From: Thecaphora thlaspeos
Lineage: Eukaryota; Basidiomycota; Ustilaginomycetes; Urocystidales; Glomosporiaceae
Direction of reading: 5' to 3'
NCBI GenBank assembly: GCA_900291925.1
Contig: UWYS01000011.1
Coordinates: 186,001-250,000 of the forward strand
DNA: 64,000 bases
Below are positions 9,829 through 21,269 of the stretch, piece by piece. The position numbers and the translations under genes are program-made. The notes under the pieces are model-generated. The model saw nothing but the letters and a program-made list of their open reading frames with translations, was not told where the DNA came from and made no database searches. Every line of letters begins with the position of its first letter. Position 1 is the first letter of the stretch.

Positions 9829-11714
9829 CTACTTGAGCGATCCAAACCACAGCATCGGCCTCTCCACGAGCTGCTTCCACCTAGCCACGAACCTGGCCAG
9901 TTCTACGCCCTCGAGCACGCGGTGGTCTCCCGTGAAGCTGACCGGCATGATGAGGCGTCTCACAATCCTGTCCCCCTCCCCCGTCGTCAGCGTTCCCTTC
10001 TTGTACCCGGGCACGTCCGATGCGAATCTAGGCTGGAACCTGCTCCGTCCCATGGCGCCAATGGCCAGCTGACCGGTGGGTGGAATGAGCGGATGCGTAT
10101 ACGTGCCCCCGACCGTGCCGATATTGGAGAGCGTCACGGTTCCGGCTGCGCGGAGGTCCGAAGGCGATAGGCCACCCTTGGCAGAGGAGAGCGTCTGGAG
10201 GCGGACGACAGACGAAGAGATATCGAACACGCTCTGTCGGTCGACGCTCTGCAGGCAGGGCGTAAGGAGCCCCGAGGGCGACGAGAGCGCGATCGAGATG
10301 TCGTGCGACGCCCGTCGGTGCAGCTTGGCTGCGCTTGAGATGGCCTTAGCGTCCATAGACGCCGCGTCGGCGGGCAACGAGAGGGTGGAGCGGAAGAGCG
10401 GGTGCTCCTCGAGAGCGAGCGAAAGTGCCTTCAGGAGGAGCGGTAGCAGCGTCAGCTTGTCGAAGCGTGCCTCCTCCGCCACCCGCTCGATCTCGCCGGC
10501 CGAAGAGGGCAGCGTTTTGAGGAACTTGGCCGGGATGGCGTCTGTTAGTTGGACACGGATCGCCTCGAGCGCTGTGACATCGACCTCGTCCGAGTAGGCA
10601 AAGTGGGGCACTTGGAGCGTCGAGGTCATGGCGCGGAACATGGCTCGGCGGACGGGCGAGAGGTCGTCCACCTGGGGCGCGGCCGTCAGCGCGGCAGCCC
10701 CGGATGAAGAAGAAGAGGTCGACGCTCCGGCCGATGTCGCGAACGCCGGAATAGCTGCTCCCTTGCCGCCAGCGGAAGGGTCCTGGATGAACTTGAGCAC
10801 GTCGTCCTTGGTGATCCTGCCGTCCTTGCCCGTGCCGCGGACGTCTGCGAGGTCTACGCTGTGCTCTCTCGACACCCTCCGGACCGCTGGCGTGGCCAGG
10901 ATCTCGCCCCTATCGCGCTTCTCGCTCTGCGGCGTCGCAATAAAGCCCTGCAGGTCGACCTTGCTCTGCCCGACATCGGTGGCCGAGCTGGGCTGTTGCG
11001 CCTCAGCCTTGAGCTGCCCCGCGTCGGCCGTTGCTGAGATGGTTACATCGGACGACGGGGTGTCGGCGTCGGCCTCGTCGACCTCGGATTCGACCTCAAT
11101 CTCGCACAGCGCCGTCCCCACCTTGGCCACATCGCCTTCGCCGTACATGAGCTTGGTGACGACGCCCGCGTAGCGAGACGTGATCTCGACTGACGCCTTG
11201 TCCGACTGCACCTCGCAGATGGGATCGAACTCTTGCACTGTCTCGCCGGCCTTGATGAACCTGGCGGCGCCGGGAAGGGCCAGGGGAGAAGAGAAAGAGG
11301 AGAAGAGAAGCTTCGACGGCACGAAGTCAACACACTGTGCTCATCAAGGTGCAATGGGAGGACGAGGAGATAGAGGAGAGGATAGACGGGCACCCACCAC
11401 TTGACGACCTCGCATTCGGTGATACCTTCGCCAACATCGGCGAGGAGGTAGGGCTTGATCTCGGTCTTGGTGGTCGGCTGGCGTCGACGGGGCGTGGTAG
11501 CAAAGGCCCTCCTTGCGGTTGAAGACGGACCCCACTGCGACTTGTTGGCGAGAATCTGGGTGCGAGGTCGTAGCTGCTGCTGCTGCTGCCGGGACTGTGA
11601 GAAAGATGCGCGAGATGCTTGCGGAAGGCTGCGGACGATCTGTCGCTGTCCTGCTGTGGCCGCCGTCGAGAGGAGGCGGCGCGGGGTGGAGGCGGAAGGT
11701 CTAGGGCGGAGCAT
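9829..11714 (-). CDS. Branched-chain 2-oxoacid dehydrogenase E2 (dihydrolipoyl acyltransferase)
   Basis: Exon 1 is 11398-11714 and exon 2 is 9829-11260, giving 582 aa. The 137-nt intron falls inside the lipoyl domain and restores VKWFIKAGETVQEFD. The order is an Arg/Ser-rich mitochondrial presequence (about residues 1-75), a lipoyl domain with the lipoylated Lys in EVQSDKASVEIT, a linker, a peripheral-subunit-binding domain (ATPAVRRVSREHSVDL...GKDGRI), then the acyltransferase core. The lipoyl pattern ICEVQSDKASVEITSRY is specific for the BCKDH E2 type rather than the pyruvate or 2-oxoglutarate E2. The active-site region reads GDHRVLEG, so the Asp of the usual HxxxDG motif is Glu. It acts in mitochondrial Val/Leu/Ile breakdown, complementary to ILV2 in the same window. 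Confidence 0.92.
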
Positions 11715-12221
11715 GATGTGCAATCGGCGGTACAGGGTCAAGGCAGGCGGTGTGTGGATGCTTGGATGGGAGCGACGAAGAAAGACAGAATGGAGGAAGA
11801 TTTTAGCTGAAGATCTGCGGGGAAGGCGCAGGGTATATGTAGTCTGGCAGGCGCAGATCGAGCGAGGGAGAGGGAGGCGCGGCGGAGAAGAGGGGACAGG
11901 GGAGGGGAAAGAGGAGGGGGAAGAGGCTCGCCCGTCGTCGCTTCGGTCCAAAAGGCGAGCACCGAAAAAGTACGGGGCACCGAGCCGGCCTGCATGCCGG
12001 CCAAAAGGCACGCCGACGTCGGAGACGGCGGTTTTGGCGGCCTCGTCCTTTTCCCCTACACTCCACCCTGCGCTCGAGCCATGCAGGCCCTGGAAGGTCG
12101 GTTGCAACGTCACTCACACCATCCAGAGCCTCTCCACCTTTGTCGTGCCCTCCTTGTCGCGCATCAGCAAGCCGACAGGTACTCTACATCTATTCTTCGC
12201 TTCTAGCGGTTCGAGTGGCCC
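11715..12221. other. Intergenic, upstream of BCKDH E2, downstream of CHL1
   Basis: Open frames extend upstream of the E2 start but contain no conserved sequence. The 5' part is rich in GGA/GAGG runs. I see no gene. Confidence 0.5.
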
Positions 12222-13815
12222 CTACGCCTTCTTCGCCTTCTTCGCCTTCGACCTGAAAAACGCGCCGTTGCGCTGCGCCACGCTACCGAAACGTTCGGCA
12301 ACGACGGCTTCCTTTCCTATCCACTTCGGCAGACGCTCCAAAATGTCGCGCCTTGCGTAGCGCCGATCAAGGAGGAGCAGCGAAGCGTAGTCGTCCTTGT
12401 GCCGGATGGCGCGGCCTATCGACTGGTTGACGGCCTTCATACAGAGGTTGGTGTACAGCTCGTTGCCCTGTGTCCGAATCATGTCGCGGGGGCCGAGGTA
12501 GAGAGGCAACAGCAGATGAGTCAGGACGCTGTAGACCCCGAGGAAAAGCGGGGGCATGGGACCACTCACAGCATCGCCACCGCCGCCGACACCGCCGCCC
12601 TCCTTGCGCGCCAGTTCGCGGACGTATCTCATCCTCTCTGCCAGCTCCGGGCTATGGGCGTTCGGGAACGGCATCCCCACCATGACGACGCCACGGGCCA
12701 GCTGGTCGGAAAAATTGATGCCCTCGGACAGCTTGGCCCCGACGACGGCCAGCAGTATCGCGCCGCCCACCTTGCCTCCCCGTGTGGGCGCATCAATCTC
12801 GAGCGTGTACTCGCGCAGCACGCCGTCGACCTCGCTCGTCGTCTTTGGCTCGATAAAGATACGCTTCTTTACTTCGATCCGTCTCCATATCGACGTTACG
12901 GAGCCGTCTGGTTCGACTTTCCACCTTTCGGCCACCGTTTCGAGGAAGGCGTACGATGGCATGAACACGACCAGGCCGTCCGGGATCAGGTTGCACAGGT
13001 TTACGATCGTCGCGCCCAGCTCGTCGAGGAGCGCCGGATCCTTGCGGTTCTCGAACTTGAACTCGAACGGCAGGCCGCGTGGTCCGCTCGATATGACCGT
13101 GACCGAAAGGTTGGATGGCGGGATGATGTGGCCGAAAGAATGGCTGGTAAAGCGATCCGGCGCGAGCGTCGGCACCAGCTGCTGTCGGAAGTCCGAAATC
13201 GGCTCCATCGTCCCTCCGGCCAGGATGACGGAGCGGGCGTCGTCCACCAACGTCTTGAAGACGTGCGAAGGGTTGAGCAGCTGGTACTTAAGCGTCATCG
13301 AGGGCGATCCTGCTGGACCGCTCGAGCTTTTTGGCGGCGGCTGGAGCGCGAGGAGCACACGTCCGTCTTCGGTGCGGTTGGCGAGGGAAAGGACGAACGA
13401 CTCGATGGCGTGCATTGCCGCGATCGGACTGGGCGAAGGCCCGACACCGCCGCCGATGCCGTTGCTGGAGACCACACTCAATTTCTGACCCTTTGCGCTT
13501 TTCCGCGAAGCCTTGCTCGCCTCGAGACTGGCCGTAATCTCGGCCTGCCTCTCTCGCTGCGCCTGCTTGTCAGCGTAGCCGCTCACCTTGCGGGCGATCT
13601 GTGTCTCCTTCATCCATCGCTCCAGCTCCACCAGCTGTCGAGCAGCGTGTGGGTTGCGTTAGGCCCTCGGGATCGAGTCAGCGAGCAGCAATGAGGTGCA
13701 AAGAGACTCCACATGTCCCGTCCGACTCACATTGATACGGTCGAGCGTCCCTCCGGTCTCGGCTACTAGCTGCGTCGCCGACATGATCTCCTGTTGTCCA
13801 CCGGCGAACCGCGAC

Positions 13816-13850
<35 letters not shown>

Positions 13851-15736
13851 ATGCGATGCCGCTGATTCGTCCGCCGCGCTGTGCCGGGCCAGCCATTTTG
13901 TGCAAAAAGCCAGGAGACCATCAAGAACGCCCTTCAGCTGGCGAAGGTGCGCCTCGTTGGAGCCTTTGAGCTTGAGCGCGAAGCGGTCGAGGTAGGTCTG
14001 GATCTGGCGAGCCGCCTGGCCGACCTGGTCCGATGAGACAGAGACTGTGTGAGTCGAGAGGATATTATCGATCAGGTTGTGCGCCTCGTCGATCAGGACG
14101 ACGCAGCCGGTAAACCTGATTCCCAGCGACTGACGGGCGTCCTTTTGAAGGAGGAGGTTGTAGGGCAGAGTGATAAGCTGTCGTGCGAGGAGAGATGAAG
14201 AGGGAATGTGCCACGGCGGGCATCACCTTGTTTAGCCTTCCGTTTGGTCTGCTCTGCGCAGCTATGTGGCGACTTCTGGTCAGACCAGGGCCGCCGACTC
14301 ACCTCTGCTTGCCTCGCGCTACTCCTCGCCGCAAAGTAGGGACAGGTCTTCATCTCCTTGCCCAGCTGGACGAGGTCCTCGATGTCCGTCACCTCTGCCA
14401 TGGCGTGGTCGCGAAACTCGAGGATCTGCGAGCGGCCCACCTCGCCCTGCGGCGGTAGGAAGCTGCACCGCCCCTTCTTCTTGCCACCGCTGTCCGACTT
14501 GGAAGATGAGGAGGAAGAGGAGCTGCTGCCTTTCAGCAGCTCGAGGCAGCGTTCGTTCATGGCTTCGGCTCCCGCTCGCTGGCCGAGCTTCTGGACCTCT
14601 GAATTGATGCACATTTGCTTTCGGCTGCCCAGGCTGATGGTTCGTATCGGCTCGGTCGACTCTGCGTCGTCCTCGACGGTAGTGATTGTCGTTCGATCCG
14701 ATGGTAATGGTGCTGCTGGACGACTGCTCCCGCCTTGATCCTCGGTCCAGTGGCTGGTGATCTTGATCCTCTTGCCAAAGTCGGTCTTGCGCAGCTCTGC
14801 GACGAACTGGCCGAGCTGACTATGCGTCCTGCTGGCATAGACGATGCGAGGCAATGTCTCAGGCTCCTCTTCCTCCTCCTGAAGCGGGCCGCCGCGGTAA
14901 GACTTGCTGCTGCTGCCCTTGCTGCCCGCTTCGAGCTGCGCCATCAGCGCGCGCACCTCTGGCGAGAGGTTGCTGTGTTCGTCATCGTCTCGTTGGTTGC
15001 AGGCCTGGGCCCCGAGGAAGCCGAAGGACCTCCTGATAGACTCACCGCCGGCGGCTCCACTTGTCGCAGCATAGTCTTCTACGTCGCTGGCCAGGAAGTC
15101 GTCGTCCGAATCCGCCGCCACGTCGCCGCCCATATCCTTCTTGAACCTCTTCCTCTGCCCCTGTCCGCTCCATTCCAGCTTCCCGTCCCGCTCCCTCTCC
15201 CTCTCGGCCTTCATCCCCTCTCTCTTCCACTCAGCCTGTCTCGACCTCGCCTCTCTAATCCTCGCTCTTAGCTCGTCCTGCTTGGCCTTCATCTCCCTCC
15301 TGACCTCGTCCTGGCGGTGCTTGACTACCCACTCCGGCTCGTCGCCTGCCTCTTCCGCGACCCTTTCCATCTCTCCACTTGTCGCCCTATCTTGATTTTG
15401 CCGCAGCCAGGTAAAGGCGCTGCAGATAAGGCTGAGAGACTTTCCGGTACCTGTGGGGCTCTCGAAGACGCCGACCTGGCCATCCTCTATCACTCGGAAG
15501 ATGTGGGCCATCAGATCTAATTGGATCGTGTAGGCTTGCGGGTAGGGAAAAGAAAAGGCGCGCGAAAGGCGGCGCAATCGGTCTTCTGCGTTTCTGCCAT
15601 CGCTGCAGCCGTCATGCTGGACGGACGAGATGGTGCTGGTGTTGGTGCTCGAGGTCAAGCTCGAGCTAGAGGTGCTTTCCTCCCCCGGCGTAGGCAAGCG
15701 GAGCTTCGTGGACGGCAGGGGCGTGGTCGTCGTCAT
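12222..15736 (-). CDS. CHL1: Chl1/DDX11-type Fe-S DNA helicase
   Basis: Three exons (14303-15736, 13731-14177, 12222-13634) join in phase 0 to give 1097 aa. This is an XPD-like superfamily 2 5'-3' helicase that acts in sister-chromatid cohesion and replication in the nucleus. Visible motifs: FPYPQAYTIQLDLM (Q-motif region), Walker A SPTGTGKS near residues 94-101, a long charged insert, four cluster cysteines (KQMCIN, ERCLEL, GRCSF, KTCPYF), Walker B/DEAH LIDEAHNLID near 507-516, and motif VI QSIGRAIRHKDDYA near the end. DEAH follows LPYNLLL, as in Chl1. A CAG/CTG run encodes about 11 Gln shortly after DEAH (genomic 13820-13852). The chosen start is the ATG after which family similarity can begin; the frame is open further upstream. 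The C-terminus is Lys-rich. Confidence 0.94.
13819..13852. repeat. CTG/CAG trinucleotide run in CHL1
   Basis: About 11 CTG units on the plus strand encode a polyglutamine stretch in exon 2 of the Chl1 gene, in the linker after the DEAH box. Such runs are length-polymorphic and a handy strain marker. Confidence 0.85.
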
Positions 15737-16225
15737 GACTGCTGCTGTGAGCTCGCTGACGTCCGCCAAAGACCCAAGGACCATACAGCTGGTCGCTCGC
15801 GACAAGATCCAGGCGTGCGATGGGGTTGCTGGAGGGGGGAGAGAAGGAACAGTGGAGGATGGTGTGCGGACGGGACGGCGCGGCTAAAGGAACACCGCTC
15901 AGAAGAAAGCGTGCCAGCCAGCCTCGCCGCCCTCTCCAACAAAACAAAATAAAACTCCACATCTTCTCTCTAGGCGAGCCGCCGGAAAGAATCAAGAGAG
16001 ACCAACACCCAGCGATGCTCACTTCAAACCCCCCTAAAGGGCACCGCTGAGAGGCATTGTTTGAGCGAGACAACGGGACTGACCGCCAGCTAGCTTGCGT
16101 GTGGTATCGTGACAGCGATTAAAGAGACACGGAGCACATATATACACGTACACCGAAAGAGGCCAAGAGTGCGGCGCGACCTGTGCGGTGCGGTTTGATG
16201 TGGCGCGATGCGAGTTGATACCTTC
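15737..16225. other. Intergenic, upstream of CHL1
   Basis: This lies upstream of CHL1 and downstream of the histidine phosphatase, both on the minus strand. I see no gene or clear element. Confidence 0.5.
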
Positions 16226-17411
16226 CTAGCCATCCCACTCCTCGTCCTCGCCCTCGCCCTCGCCCTCGCCCTCGCCCTCACCCTCACCCTCACCCTCACC
16301 CTCTTCCACGTCTTCATCCTCAACTCTCTCGAATGGGACCGGCCAGACGGCGTCCTTGCCCAGACCGCCGCCTTCGTGCTTGCCGGGCCGCCATTTGCGG
16401 TACTTAGCGTCGAGGCCGTCGCACTGCTCCGATACGACGTCGCGCAGCTTAAAGTGAGCGCCCTTGGGGCCATCGCGCTCGCGCTCGAGCTGGAGCGTGT
16501 AGAGAACATCGAAGCGATCCTCGGGGTATTCGATGCCGCGGACGCCGAGCGCCCTGGCAATGTCGGTCAGTCTCTTGTGCTCCCAGCAGATGACGACGTT
16601 GTGACCAAGGCTGGCCTCCCTGAGCGCGATGCGGGCCGCACAAGTGGCGTCGTCGCGCTCGCAGCTGTGGTCGACCGACGTGCCCAGCTTGCGCGCTAGC
16701 GGCTCGACCTACAGAGTGAGGGTAAGAGCGAGTGCAGAGAAGGTTACATTCGGGATTGTCGAGGGCGGGAATCGATGGTCAGCTGGCCGGCTTCCCGCTC
16801 TCTGCGCGATGTAGGGCCGGTAGCCGTGCTCACCGTCCAGAATGGCCTCTTCCTTCGACCGTTGGAGAGATAATCTTGGGCCACCACGTAGTCGACCTTG
16901 TGCTTGCCCTTCGAGAACTTCTTCTTGATGCACTTGGCCCTCTTCTTGCCCGTAGGCGACAGGCCCGCCTTGTCGTGCTTGACCTTTTCGCCATGGCGGA
17001 TCAGCTGTCGTGCGGAGAACGTCATTGCGGGGCGGGATATAGGCACGTCAGCAAGCAGCTCCGCCTCAAGACTGGCGGCGCGATGGTGCGGCAGGGAGGA
17101 GTACATACGAAGATCTTGCCGTGCTCTTTGCCCTTGTGGCGATGTGTAGAGGTGGGGGGATGGAACTCGCGATCCTGGTCCGCGTCCAACTGGCCGTCGA
17201 TCTGGTCTGCCGATGCTGCACCGCTGTCGCCGCGCTTTGACGAATCAAAGTAGCGGAAGGAGAAGATCTGCTGCCTCAGAGAGCGGGCGGATGTTCCAGC
17301 AGGCTCTTGCATTGCTACATTCTCCTGCGTTGCCGGCGAGCCGGCGGAGCTGACGACCAAGAGCGCCAGTAGCAGCAGGAGCAGCGCTCGCGGGGCGTTT
17401 GATCTAGCCAT
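16226..17411 (-). CDS. Secreted histidine phosphatase (phosphoglycerate-mutase fold)
   Basis: Exons 17109-17411, 16834-17004 and 16226-16708 join in phase 0 to give 318 aa. Residues 1-25 are a clear signal peptide (MARSNAPR then a Leu run). The exon 1/2 junction restores the catalytic LIRHGEK motif. GLSPTGKKRAKCI and AQDYLSNGRRKRPF follow. Exon 3 holds ERDDATC and the second catalytic His in VVICWEHKR. This matches a fungal/plant branch-1 histidine phosphatase subfamily with the IWEH-type motif; the substrate is unknown. The protein ends in an acidic Glu-Gly tail encoded by a hexanucleotide tandem repeat. Entry into the secretory pathway is inferred from the signal peptide. Confidence 0.85.
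16242..16303. repeat. CCCTCG/CCCTCA hexanucleotide tandem repeat
   Basis: About ten units of CCCTC(G/A) encode alternating Glu-Gly at the C-terminus of the histidine phosphatase on the minus strand. A block of G-type units is followed by a block of A-type units, a pattern expected from slippage. Confidence 0.85.
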
Positions 17412-18326
17412 CTCGGTCGGTCGAGTGTGGGATTGAGCTGTACCGTGGGTGAGATGAGGAAATGGAGACGGCGGCGGCGATGAATGTGATGGTGGTAGCG
17501 TGGAGGAGCGGGGGGCAATGGTGACGGTTGGGCGGGGTGGAAGAGTCGCTAGCGGCGGCGGAGGCCAAAGCGACGAGCGAGCGTGCTCTAGCTGCTAGGT
17601 ATCTTGCGTCGTTCGTGACTGTTGAGCTGAGCGCCTGCTACTGCGGTGAAGATCGAGCAAAATGGATGGGGACAAAGGCGCGCGGCTCGACTTGAGGTGG
17701 GCTGGGTTAAGCTCAAGGAGACAGAGCAACTTCCATGATGGTGGGTACGCCCGCGCGGCGCCTGAGACGGCCTGGTTGCAGGTGAAGGGGATGGTGATGG
17801 TATGAGAACTGTAGGAGAGAGACAAAGCAGGAGACAGGCCTTGGATCCTCTCCTTTCACAGCGGTCTGAGGGCCTACTTGCGATTGGGGTGATTACGAAG
17901 GGGGAGAGGCCGGAGTGACGCCGAGACTGGCAGGGTTCGCAAGCAAGATGAGAGGAACGTGGACAGCCAGGCCGAGCGCCTCGCAGCGCGTGTCCACAAA
18001 GCTCGACGACCCACGCTCGCCCGCACAGGAAAATCAAACAAAATCAGACCTAAAAAAGGAGCTCGGAAATGGGCGCAAAAAAAAGAAAAGAAAAAAAGCA
18101 GACGGCATGGCATGACGAGGACCCTTGATGGCGGCCCTTGATGCTGAGCTGGCTAGCTGGCTGGATTGTGCCTGCCATACGATCCACCGCCTGGCCTGCT
18201 CCCACCACCGCCACCACCGCCTCTACCGCCTCTCCCCTGGCTGCGGCAAGCCTCCCTGCGCGTCCTCGAGCAAGTGCAAGTGCAGAATCCAGCTAGAGCA
18301 GCATTGACACCCCATCACTGCACACC
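17412..18326. other. Intergenic, divergent promoter region
   Basis: This is upstream of the minus-strand phosphatase and the plus-strand small ORF. An A-rich stretch lies at 18040-18095. No gene is recognised. Confidence 0.45.
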
Positions 18327-18609
18327 ATGCCCCTGCCCAACCTGCGCAGGATCTTTAGGTACGCATCATCTGTTGCCGCAATCATGCCGCCTAGACTCGT
18401 CCAAACTCGCTCTCACGCCGACCGCCCCGTCCATCCCCTTTTCGCCCGGCCCACGCTCCTGGCGACGCCGCTGCAGCTCATCGAGGACAGATGACCAGGA
18501 GCGTGCTGTCTCCCGTCAGGCCTTCTTCCGCTGCTTGTCTTTCCTCGCCTCGTGCGCCGTCATCGCGCTCATCAGCAGCCCAAAGAGGCGCGGCGCAATC
18601 GGCCTCTAG
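18327..18609 (+). CDS. Possible 54-aa single-span membrane protein
   Basis: Exon 1 (18327-18358) encodes MPLPNLRRIF. A GTACGC donor and a CTGCAG acceptor bound a 118-nt intron. Exon 2 is 18477-18609. The joined frame is exactly divisible by three and ends in TAG, giving 54 aa. It has a basic N-terminus, a hydrophilic DDQER segment and one hydrophobic span of about 20 residues (FFRCLSFLASCAVIALISS) near the C-terminus, then a basic end. I do not recognise the family. Small mitochondrial or ER tail-anchored subunits have such a layout. Support is frame continuity and layout only. Confidence 0.35.
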
Positions 18610-19556
18610 CCTTGTCCTTCCAAGATGGCAGGTCATATCGACGACGAACAGGTCACCGCGCATATCACCGCAGGTGGCTGCCACATCTCTGCCCTACTAG
18701 TAGCGCTGGACGCCACGCGATAGCAGCAGAACCCGACGACGAGGCGCGACGACAGCGACCCTAGGTGCGGCATAGAGCCACTGCGACGTTGAGCGTACCC
18801 ACAGCTCTCCTCTTGAGCTACACCTCGGTGTAGCTGGCGATGCTACCCGAGAGCGAGAAGCTTGACGCCACCCCTACGTCCGAAGCGTTCGCCGGCAGAG
18901 CATGAGCGGTCTGGCGGCTCGAAGGATGTCTAGTAATAGAGCTGCCCTCCCGGATCCCGTGCAGACGACCCACTTGGCTCGTTCAAACGTGTACCGGGAT
19001 GCCTATACCCCTCTCATACCGCAGATCAGTGCTTGTAAGCAACGAATACTCGACAACAGACTCGTAGGGTGTGACGCTCTCTGTCCGCTGCCACTACTAG
19101 TGCTGGAAACAAGAAGCGGAGGAAGAAGTGCGCTTGCTTGCGAGCGGAGGTGGCGAGGCGGTCGTATCGGCGTGGGGGACGAGCAGCGTTCGGGAGCGTA
19201 GTGAGCAGCGACGGCAGCGGCATTTCCTCGCCATCTGCCTCCACACGCACGCACCGCGTCGCGGCTCTCTGAATGCTCCCAAAAGTGGGGTCGGCCTTCT
19301 TCCTCCTTCCTCCTTCCCACCCTCATTCCCTCACTTTCAGATACCCCAGTCCCCTCTCAAGGTTCCCTCTGCCGACTCAATTACGCCATCTCCTCTCTTC
19401 CTCTTGTGTCCTTCGGCTATCTGGATCTCGCCGCCATCACACTGGTGCACTAAGATCTCTGGTCTTTTTACCAGTGCTGGTTCCGGCCGCCAGACCAAAG
19501 ACGCCGACCTAGCGCCTGGCTGCGGTATCAAAGGCTGCTGAGCCAGTCGACTCGGC
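18610..19556. other. Upstream region of the cyclin gene
   Basis: No gene recognised. CT-rich tracts at about 19300-19440 precede the cyclin start and look like a leader or promoter region. Confidence 0.45.
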
Positions 19557-21269
19557 ATGATGCCGTCAATAGCGTCCCCGACGCACACCCGTCCTGGCCC
19601 GGCGTCAACAACAAATGGCGAGGCTTCAGCGCATCGAGGCACACTGCATCAGCCTTCACCGGACAAAGCGGTCAAGACTTCCTCTACCAGCGGCGGCCAC
19701 GAAGGAGCGGGAGCTGGGCCACGCATTGCGGCAGATACGTCGTCGACAAAGCCAGGTTCCAGCTCGACATGGGCGACTAGCGCCGCCAGCACATCAAAGT
19801 CGACGCTGCCACCAGAGGCAGAGTACCAGTGGATATTTAGCAAGGCCGATCTCCAACTGACGCCGTCCGTGCTCGAGGCGGGCATTCAGCCGGCACAGGA
19901 GCGACAGCTCAGAGGCAAAGGGATCCACCTCATCTACCGCATCGGCGACTTTATGAGACTGTGAGTAGGCTCGCTTCCCATACACTACACCTGCATCGGT
20001 CGTGGCCAGCGACGGCTGACAGATGCTCCAATCCTCGATTCTTGTCACACCCGGTTGCCATCCCCTCTGTCATTGACAGCGGCCAACACGTCCTCAGCAC
20101 CGCCTGCGTCTTCTTTCACCGCTTCTACATGCGCAAGCCCCTCCAATACGGACTTGGTCGGCTCGGCCACTCCCACTACGTAAGTCAATGCCTGTGTTCT
20201 TCTCTGGCGTTTCAGACCGGATCGGCTCATATGGACGATCTGCCTCTGTTCTCATCTCTCTTCTCAACCGATCGTCCCGTCTCGCATAGGAGATCGGCGC
20301 GGCCTGCATCTTTCTGGCCTGCAAGGTGGAGGAGACACATCGCAAGCTGCCCGCTGTGATCGAGGCCACCATGGCCTCGCTGGACAAGTCGCCTTCCGGG
20401 CTGCAGAAGTGGTCGGAGCGGACGTATCGTGCGGACCCCAACACGAAGGTGAGCGGGAAACGCTTGCGGCTCGGTCGAAGTGGATCTCGGATCGAACGTA
20501 CGGAAAGGTCATGACCCGCTGACGGCGTCTTCCTTCTTACACAAACGTGTGCTGGCACCACTATCGGACTGACAGGAGTATGGCCGGTGGAGGGACATCA
20601 TCCTGGTATCGGAAGAGGTGCTCCTGGAAGCGCTGGCCTTTGATTTGATCATTGACCATCCGCACGAGGTGCTGGTCAAGGCGACGTACCGGCTCGGCGT
20701 CGATAAGTCTACGGCACGGCTGGCCTGGACGATCATCAATGACAGGTGAGCCCGGAGACCGTTCCACCATCGCGCGATGACCGCGATTTGTCGACTAACT
20801 CCTTTCTCCATCCTCCCGTATCTGCCCATACAGCATGCGCGACCCTACCTGTGTCATGTACGAAGCGCCCGTACTGGCCGCCGGTGCCTTCCAGAAGGCC
20901 TGCTCGGTATTGGGCATAGATCCCAACTCGTTCCGGGCGGCCAAGCCAGCCGCAGCTGCATCAGCGGACGTGGCAGCTACAGCCGCCATCACCAACGAGA
21001 ACGGCGGTGCCAGCGGCGCAGATGAGGCGCTCGACTGGACGGCCGTCTTTGATGTCGACGAGGACGAGGCGACCGAAGTCTGCGAGGCCATCGACGAGGA
21101 CGTCTACGGCTTCCACGGTGGGAGCGCGACGCCGGCGGCAGCGGCCGCGACAGCGACAACATCGACATCAGCATCGACACCAGCCGCTGCGACGCCTGTT
21201 CCTGCCGTAGCGGGAGGAGGAGCGGAGGCGGCGGCGCCACGCGAGAGAGGCGAGCGGTTGGCCGATTGA
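19557..21269 (+). CDS. Cyclin K/T-type transcriptional cyclin
   Basis: Five exons (19557-19960, 20080-20179, 20290-20448, 20576-20745, 20834-21269) give 422 aa with consistent phases. After a disordered N-terminus the cyclin fold starts at YQWIFSKADL. The first cyclin box has RGKGIHLIYRIGDFMRL, LSTACVFFHRFYMR and EIGAACIFLACKVEETHRKL, typical of cyclins K, T and L and of fungal Ctk2/Pch1/Bur2 partners of CTD kinases. WRDIILVSEEVLLEALAFD and HPHEVLVKA follow, then a second cyclin box. The C-terminus is low-complexity Ala/Thr. It probably activates a Cdk9 or Cdk12-type kinase on RNA polymerase II; which one cannot be decided here. Two adjacent ATGs (19557, 19560) are possible starts. Confidence 0.88.

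Noticed and set aside
12399..13694. 431-codon plus-strand open frame
   Set aside because: Antisense shadow of CHL1 exon 3; it has no start context or family motif and crosses a CHL1 intron.
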